A stretch of 64,000 nucleotides of DNA from Actinotalea subterranea (GTDB lineage Bacteria > Actinomycetota > Actinomycetes > Actinomycetales > Cellulomonadaceae). Made by a program: the position numbers and the translations under genes. The number at the start of each line of letters is the position of its first letter. Position 1 is the stretch's first letter. This document shows, in pieces, positions 59,710 through 64,000 of this stretch. A model generated the notes under the pieces. It was given only the letters and a program-made list of their open reading frames with translations, was not told where the DNA came from and did not search any database. The stretch is taken from the NCBI RefSeq assembly GCF_008364845.1, contig NZ_VTTP01000003.1, positions 496,001-560,000 on the forward strand, read 5' to 3'.

Positions 59710-60113
59710 GTACTAGACATGAGCCAACGGCAAGGACGGAACAGCCGCACCGACCGGGGAGACCCGGGAGGACCCGACCAGGACGACCCTGGGAGGAACC
59801 GATCGGGGAGACCCGCGAGGAACCGACCAGCAGAAGCCGGGACCCGGGGCGACGCACCGCACCTGTCGGCTGACCGGAGAACGAGGGACCATCTCGACGG
59901 GGCAACCCGAAGAGCCGCGGATGACGCCGCGGGTGTCCTGACGTACCGGGAAGCGTGATCGCTGGGTCACGAGCGCAGGGGCCGCTTCGGCGGCGCCGAC
60001 GTGACAGGCCCACCGCACCGTCGGAGCGGGGTCGGCGGAACCGGGCAACCGGATCCGTGACCGCTGATCACAGCAAGGCCCCTCGGACGCTTACTCCGAG
60101 GGGCCTTTGCTGC
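59710..60113 (+). ncRNA. Candidate structured GGA-rich non-coding RNA
   Basis: About 400 bp ending in a strong terminator, with 19 GGA triplets. A 31-nt unit at 59751-59781 recurs at 59800-59830 with three mismatches, and each copy folds into a CGGG-GAGA-CCCG hairpin (GNRA loop) followed by GAGGA. A frame at 59719-59958 exists but only about 71% of its third positions are G/C, unlike real genes here, and it uses many CGA/AGA/GGA codons. The 5' end is not defined. No known RNA family recognised. Confidence 0.5.
60075..60107. terminator. Strong bidirectional terminator
   Basis: AAGGCCCCTCGGA pairs with TCCGAGGGGCCTT around a 7-nt loop (13 bp), and the stem continues by CAGC/GCTG with a single bulged T. 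It ends the RNA candidate and, on the other strand, lies 85 bp beyond the diguanylate cyclase stop. Confidence 0.85.
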
Positions 60114-60191
60114 GTCTCCAGGGTACGAGCCACCCGGTGACGTCCGCGCGAGCGACACGCGGCGCCCGGATGAACACTGCGCCTGTGGTGC

Positions 60192-61433
60192 CTACGAGCG
60201 CCCGGACCCGACCGACTCCAGGTCCGGGTCGTCGGGGCGGCGCGCGTCGGCGGGCTCGCCCCGTCCGCGGGGAGGCCGCGGCCGGCTGCGGGTCTGGGGC
60301 TGGCCGTGCGGGATCTGGTGGCCGTGTGTGCTCTGCTGGCCGTGCGGGATCTGGTGACCGTGCGGGCTCTGCTGGCTCGGGCGGGTGGCGACGGCGTCCC
60401 TGCCGGCCAGCTTGGCGTCGTAGAGGGCGGCGTCGGCCGCGGCGTACAGGTCTTCCCACTGCCCGTGCCCGACGTCGACCTGCGCCGCGCCGACGCTGAC
60501 GGTGACCGCGACGGGTCCGGCGGCCGTGTCGACGGGGGCGCGCCGCACGGTCGCGTGCACCGCGCGGGCCCGCGCCGCGATGTCCAGGGACGGGCCTTGG
60601 AGGAGCACCGCGAGCTCGTCGCCGCCGAGCCGCGCGACCGTGTCCGAGGGGCGCACAGCCGCGCTGACCAGCCCCGCGACGTGCACCAGCACCGTGTCGC
60701 CGATCGGGTGCCCGTGCGTGTCGTTGAGGCCCTTGAAGTGGTCGACGTCGACGAGGAGGAGCCCGACGCTCGTGGCCCGCCCGTCCTCACGTGGGACCGA
60801 GCGCGCCGGGTCGAGGAGCTCGCGCGCCGTCTCCACGAGCTTGCGCCGGGTGACCAGGCCCGTCAGGCCGTCGACCCACGCGAGCGTGTGGAGCCGGTCC
60901 ATCAGCCGCTCCTGCCGTGTCACGCCGCTCACGAGGACGGTGGTGAGCATCACGAGGGCGGTGCCCACGAGGAGGAGGTCGGCGAGGCTGTCCGGCGAGG
61001 GGAGGAGGACGGTCGTCACGATGCCGCCGCCGACGACGGCGAGGCCCGTGACGAGCCAGGCGACCCGCCGACGGAAGTGCGCGGCCGCGAAGACGACCGG
61101 GTAGAGGAAGCCGTAGAGGCCGGCGGCGCTCGCGTCGCGGTTCGCGAGGCAGGTCGCGGAGACGAGCGCCACGCCGAGGACCGCGAGCCCGGCGAAGAGC
61201 CAGCCGGGCACGCGCTGCGGGTCGCGTGCGCACACGCCTGCGACGACCAGGATGACGAGCGCGCCGCCGATCGCGAGGGTGCTCGTGGCGAGGGTTGTGC
61301 CAGGCCGGGCGGAGGCGTGGGCGAGGATCTCCCACCCTGCGGTGACGACGGTGGCGATCGAGGCGACGACGAGGAGGGTCCGTGCGGTGGCGGCACGGTT
61401 GCGCGGCTCTGCGGCTTCCCGCCAGGTGGCCAT
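60192..61433 (-). CDS. Membrane diguanylate cyclase (GGDEF domain)
   Basis: A 413-aa protein with six hydrophobic helices (about 15-180) and a GGDEF domain that makes c-di-GMP. The active-site motif is GGDEL in place of GGDEF, with VGLLLVDVDHFKGLNDTHGH intact, so activity is plausible. After the domain comes an unusual His/Gln repeat (SPHGHQIPHGQQSTHGHQIP) and an acidic/Arg tail. The ATG at 61433 is preceded by GGAGG at longer spacing; GTG 61448 is an alternative. Confidence 0.9.
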   Translation of the reverse strand: MATWREAAEPRNRAATARTLLVVASIATVVTAGWEILAHASARPGTTLATSTLAIGGALVILVVAGVCARDPQRVPGWLFAGLAVLGVALVSATCLANRDASAAGLYGFLYPVVFAAAHFRRRVAWLVTGLAVVGGGIVTTVLLPSPDSLADLLLVGTALVMLTTVLVSGVTRQERLMDRLHTLAWVDGLTGLVTRRKLVETARELLDPARSVPREDGRATSVGLLLVDVDHFKGLNDTHGHPIGDTVLVHVAGLVSAAVRPSDTVARLGGDELAVLLQGPSLDIAARARAVHATVRRAPVDTAAGPVAVTVSVGAAQVDVGHGQWEDLYAAADAALYDAKLAGRDAVATRPSQQSPHGHQIPHGQQSTHGHQIPHGQPQTRSRPRPPRGRGEPADARRPDDPDLESVGSGRS

Positions 61434-61531
61434 CCGGTGATGATCCACCTCCGCGGCAGTGACGACCCGGGACCTGCGGTCGTGCTGCCGTGCCTGAAGT
61501 GATCCGGCGGCCGCTGCGGGAGACTGAGCGG

Positions 61532-62296
61532 ATGGAGCAGCGCACGGGTCGGCGTGACGGCGGGCGGACGGTTGCCGTCGAGGTCTGCCTCGAGGACGTC
61601 GGCGGAGCTCAGGTCGCGGAGGCCGCCGGCGCGGATCGCGTCGAGCTGTGCGCCGCCCTGAGCGAGGGCGGGCTGACGCCGAGCCTCGGGTTCGTCGAGG
61701 CGGTGCTCGACGACGTGCGGCGGGTCGCGGTGCAGGTTCTCGTGCGTCCGCGCGGCGGTGACTTCGTGGTCGACGACGCCGACCTGGCCGTCATGGTCGC
61801 CGACGTCCACGCGTTCGCGCGCCTGCCTCGCGCCGTCGAGCTCGGGTTCACGGTCGGCACCCTGACACCCGACGGGCGCGTCGACGAGCGCGCGCTGGGC
61901 CGGCTCGTCGGGGCCGCTGACGGCCTGCCTGTCACGTTCCACAAGGCGTTCGACGCGGTGCCGGACCGGTCCGCGTCTCTCGAGGCGCTCGTCCGGCACG
62001 GCGTCGGGCGGGTCCTCACGTCCGGCGGAGCGCCCGATGCGCTCGCCGGTGCGGACGCGCTCGCAGCGCTCGTCGAGCAGGCCGACGGCCGGGTCGCGGT
62101 CATGGCCGGCGGCTCGGTCCGACCGGCGAACGTGGCGCGCGTCGTGGAGCTGACCGGTGTGCGCGACGTCCACCTGCGGGCCCCGCGCGAGGTGCCGAGC
62201 CGGAGCACGACCGGGCCGAGCGCCTACGACGACGGGCGGCGCACGGTGACGTCCGGGGAGCTGGTGCGGGACGTGGTGGCGGCGCTCCGCGCCTGA
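61532..62296 (+). CDS. cutC: CutC-family TIM-barrel protein
   Basis: A 254-aa CutC protein: VEVCLEDVGGAQVAEAAGAD, RVELCAALSEGGLTPS, VLVRPRGGDFV, VTFHKAFDAVPD and VLTSGGA are all family blocks. It is linked to copper homeostasis by genetics, while its enzymatic role is unresolved. GGGAGACTGAG precedes the ATG. It is divergent from the cyclase gene. Not linked to the copper genes in the island. Confidence 0.93.
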   Translation: MEQRTGRRDGGRTVAVEVCLEDVGGAQVAEAAGADRVELCAALSEGGLTPSLGFVEAVLDDVRRVAVQVLVRPRGGDFVVDDADLAVMVADVHAFARLPRAVELGFTVGTLTPDGRVDERALGRLVGAADGLPVTFHKAFDAVPDRSASLEALVRHGVGRVLTSGGAPDALAGADALAALVEQADGRVAVMAGGSVRPANVARVVELTGVRDVHLRAPREVPSRSTTGPSAYDDGRRTVTSGELVRDVVAALRA

Positions 62297-62324
62297 CGCG
62301 CGGCGGCGGAACACCTGTCGGGCG

Positions 62325-62404
62325 CGACCGTCGGGCGACCCGGCTGTCGGGCGACCCGGCTGTCGGGCGACCCGGCTGTCGGGCGACCCGGCTGTCGGGT
62401 GATC
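62325..62404. repeat. 16-bp tandem repeat array
   Basis: CGGCTGTCGGGCGACC occurs in three exact copies from 62341, a fourth with two changes (to 62404), and a preceding variant CGACCGTCGGGCGACC (62325-62340). More degenerate copies follow to about 62440. It is intergenic between convergent genes and not a multiple of 3. Confidence 0.85.
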
Positions 62405-62460
62405 CGACCGTCGGGCGAGCGACCCGGCTGTCCGCCGACCCGAACCGTCCGCCGGTGACC

Positions 62461-62841
62461 TCAGGCGTCGAAGCGGTGGCGGGACGCCTCGATGGCGTGC
62501 AGGTGCGCGTGCGTCCAGTCGCACATCGCCTCGACGGTGACGAGCAGCGCCCGGCCGGCCGGGGTCAGCGCGTACTCGACGCGCGGCGGCACAGTGGGGT
62601 GGACGGTCCGGTGGACCAGGCCGTTGCGCTCCATCATGCGCAGGTTCTGGGTGAGCATCTTGTGGCTGATGCCGTCGACCATGGTGTGCAGCTCGCTGAA
62701 CCGCAGGGTCCGCTCGTCGAGCACCGCGATGATCAGCAGCGCCCACTTGTTGGCGAGGTCGCTGAAGATCTCGCGGGCGAGCGAGTCTGCCCGCAGCAGA
62801 TCGGCGTCGTCGATCTCATCCCTCACCTGCGTGCTCACCAT
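62461..62841 (-). CDS. HxlR-family transcriptional regulator
   Basis: A 126-aa winged-helix regulator: LANKWALLIIAVLDERTLRF, FSELHTMVDGISHKMLTQNL and the wing VPPRVEYALTPAGRAL. No conserved redox Cys near the N-terminus, one Cys in MCDWTHAH. GGGGA lies 6 nt before the ATG. Divergent from a RidA gene with 126 bp between; probably regulates it. Confidence 0.92.
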   Translation of the reverse strand: MVSTQVRDEIDDADLLRADSLAREIFSDLANKWALLIIAVLDERTLRFSELHTMVDGISHKMLTQNLRMMERNGLVHRTVHPTVPPRVEYALTPAGRALLVTVEAMCDWTHAHLHAIEASRHRFDA

Positions 62842-62850
62842 CGGGTTCCC

Positions 62851-62899
62851 CAGTCACTGGAAAGTGCGTTCTTCCACGTCAGCGGTCACTCTCCTACGG
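62851..62899. promoter_or_regulatory. Possible operator in the HxlR-RidA intergenic region
   Basis: CACT-GGAA-AGTG (62855-62866) is a short inverted repeat, and GTCACT recurs at 62853-62858 and near 62884-62889. The symmetry is modest. Confidence 0.35.
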
Positions 62900-62967
62900 T
62901 TCTTCAGTAACCACAAGAGAGCGCGCGGGCGTTCCTGTCCGCGACGCCGAGCCAGGAGGACAACCGA

Positions 62968-63375
62968 ATGACCATCACGCTCATGAACCCCGCCGGTCTG
63001 CCCGAGGTCGACGTCTACCGGCAGGTGTCGGTCGCGACGGGGTCGCGCCTCGTCTTCATGGCCGGTCAGGTCGCGTGGGACGCCGACGGCACGACGGTCG
63101 GCGTCGGCGACCTCGCCGCGCAGGTCGAGCAGTGCTACCTCAACGTCGCGACAGTGCTCGCGGGCGTCGGTGCGACGTTCGACGACGTCGCCAAGGTCAC
63201 GGTCTACGTCGTCGGCTGGACGCCGGACATGATGCCGCTGTTCCTCGAGGGGGCAGCGCGTGCGGCGACGCGACTCGGCGCGACGCCCGTGCCGCCGGCG
63301 ACCCTCATCGGGGTGGCGGCGCTTGACATCCCTGAGCACCTCGTCGAGATGGAGGCCGTGGCCGTGCTCGACTGA
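62968..63375 (+). CDS. RidA-family enamine/imine deaminase
   Basis: A 135-aa RidA/YjgF-like protein with VFMAGQVAWDADG and VTVYVVGWTPDM. The C-terminal region PPATLIGVAALDIPEHLVEM contains the strand ending in E. Members hydrolyse reactive enamines, but several subfamilies lack the catalytic Arg; here the usual R-x-x-x-V context reads PPATLIGV, so activity is uncertain. AGGAGGAC precedes the ATG. Confidence 0.9.
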   Translation: MTITLMNPAGLPEVDVYRQVSVATGSRLVFMAGQVAWDADGTTVGVGDLAAQVEQCYLNVATVLAGVGATFDDVAKVTVYVVGWTPDMMPLFLEGAARAATRLGATPVPPATLIGVAALDIPEHLVEMEAVAVLD

Positions 63376-63420
63376 CTGCCCGGGGGTCCCTCGACTGGCC
63401 GGGGGTCTACCGTGTCGGGG

Positions 63421-64000
63421 ATGAGAGCGAACGAGCCGCACCCGTTCGCTGCGCGGTGGAACCACAACACCCACTACTTCCCGCTGCTCGCGTCCCGCAT
63501 CCCGCCGTCGGCCGATCGTGTGCTCGACGTCGGGTGCGGCGACGGGATGTTCTGCCGCTTCGTCGCCGACGAGGGGCGCGCGGTGGTGGGGATGGACGTC
63601 GACGTCACGCTCGTGCCCTCGCCATCGCGCGGGGTGGGGTACGTCGCGGGGTCCGCGGACGCGCTGCCCTTCGCCGACGCGAGCTTCGGCGCGGTGACCC
63701 TCGCCATGGTGCTGCACCACGTCGTCGCTGACCGCGCGCTCGCGGAGGCGGCTCGCGTGCTGCGGCCGGGCGGCGTGCTGCTGGTCCTCGGCTACGGCCG
63801 GTTCAGCGGGTGGCGGGACGTGCTGCCCGAGGTGCGTGACGTCGTCGTGCACCGGGTGGTCTCGCGGCGGATGCAGGGGTGGGACCCACCGACGGCGAAG
63901 GCGGAGCCGTCGGGCACCTGGGCGCAGGCCCGCGCGACGGCGCACGCGGTGCTGCCGGGCAGCACGTACCGGCGTCTGCCGATGTGGCGGTACGTGGTGG
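63421..64000 (+). CDS. Class I SAM-dependent methyltransferase, 3' end outside window
   Basis: At least 193 residues. SAM-binding motif I is VLDVGCGDGMFCRFVADEG, motif II acidic end GMDVDV, then DALPFADASFGAVTLAMVLH and the post-motif AARVLRPGGVLLVLGYG. TACCGT lies 7 nt before the ATG, suggesting leaderless expression. The frame continues to the window end. A UbiE/Methyltransf_11-type enzyme, substrate unknown. Confidence 0.9.
   Translation, partial: MRANEPHPFAARWNHNTHYFPLLASRIPPSADRVLDVGCGDGMFCRFVADEGRAVVGMDVDVTLVPSPSRGVGYVAGSADALPFADASFGAVTLAMVLHHVVADRALAEAARVLRPGGVLLVLGYGRFSGWRDVLPEVRDVVVHRVVSRRMQGWDPPTAKAEPSGTWAQARATAHAVLPGSTYRRLPMWRYVV

Noticed and set aside
59719-59958. 79-codon ORF inside the RNA candidate
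   Set aside because: Only about 71% G/C at third positions against much higher values in neighbouring genes, many CGA/AGA/GGA codons, no ribosome-binding site, and Arg/Asp/Pro low complexity.
62325-62404. CRISPR array
   Set aside because: Units are contiguous 16-bp tandem repeats without spacers, and no cas genes are present.

Overview
The window is high-GC actinobacterial DNA. GTG starts are very common, most operons are joined by 4-bp ATGA/GTGA overlaps, GC at third codon positions is very high, and many genes look leaderless (TANNNT followed by 6 nt and ATG/GTG). The gene families fit a Micrococcales genome of the Cellulomonas/Cellulosimicrobium kind, but nothing in the window fixes the genus.

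Left backbone (1-18828). The window opens inside a 2-oxo-acid dehydrogenase E2 gene. A leftward MoxR-DUF58-vWA-vWA-TPR (Bat-type) operon follows. Then come a cysteine-rich pentapeptide-repeat protein, a divergent SDR/MarR pair with a palindromic operator, an ATP-grasp enzyme, an XRE regulator with a membrane partner, CorA, a PaaX-like regulator with a GNAT, a secreted alpha/beta hydrolase, an ArsR-AHSA1 operon with its own operator, a penicillin-binding-type lipoprotein, a CopD-CtaG fusion and a DUF6458 protein.

Accessory stretch 1 (about 18830-27830). It holds a lipoprotein translationally coupled to a 1224-residue secreted gluzincin-type metalloprotease, a methyl-accepting chemotaxis protein, a short hypothetical gene, a small secreted protein with faint FlhE-like features, a fold-back IS256 remnant and a P-loop kinase.

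Mobile metal-resistance island (about 28020-51400). A Tn552-like transposition module (resolvase, TniA/p480-like, TniB/p271-like) lies beside mercury (merA/merR), cadmium/lead (cadD, cmtR, cadA) and zinc/cobalt (ArsR-CDF) genes. Between them is a colinear block for envelope maturation: lspA, a CadC-like sensor, TlpA/ResA, CcdA, DUF3105, DUF305, ResB, CcsB and Lnt, followed by a convergent CtaG. Four metal sensors, each with a different metal-site signature, punctuate the block. The right side carries a decayed copC/ctaG scar, a VbhA-Fic toxin-antitoxin pair, a serine recombinase, hypotheticals and gene debris. I infer that the island couples metal export to cytochrome c and lipoprotein assembly on the outer face of the membrane.

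Right backbone (about 51400-64000). It contains a thioredoxin-NHL protein, a WYL regulator divergent from an alpha/beta hydrolase, CinA-C, an APC-type permease with a TetR regulator, a DinB-family protein, a GGDEF diguanylate cyclase, CutC, a divergent HxlR/RidA pair and a methyltransferase cut by the window end. Between DinB and the cyclase, about 690 bp lack convincing protein-coding signal. That stretch holds DnaA-box-like sequences, a GGA-rich repeat-containing region that probably encodes a structured RNA, and a strong terminator. No tRNA, rRNA or CRISPR was seen.
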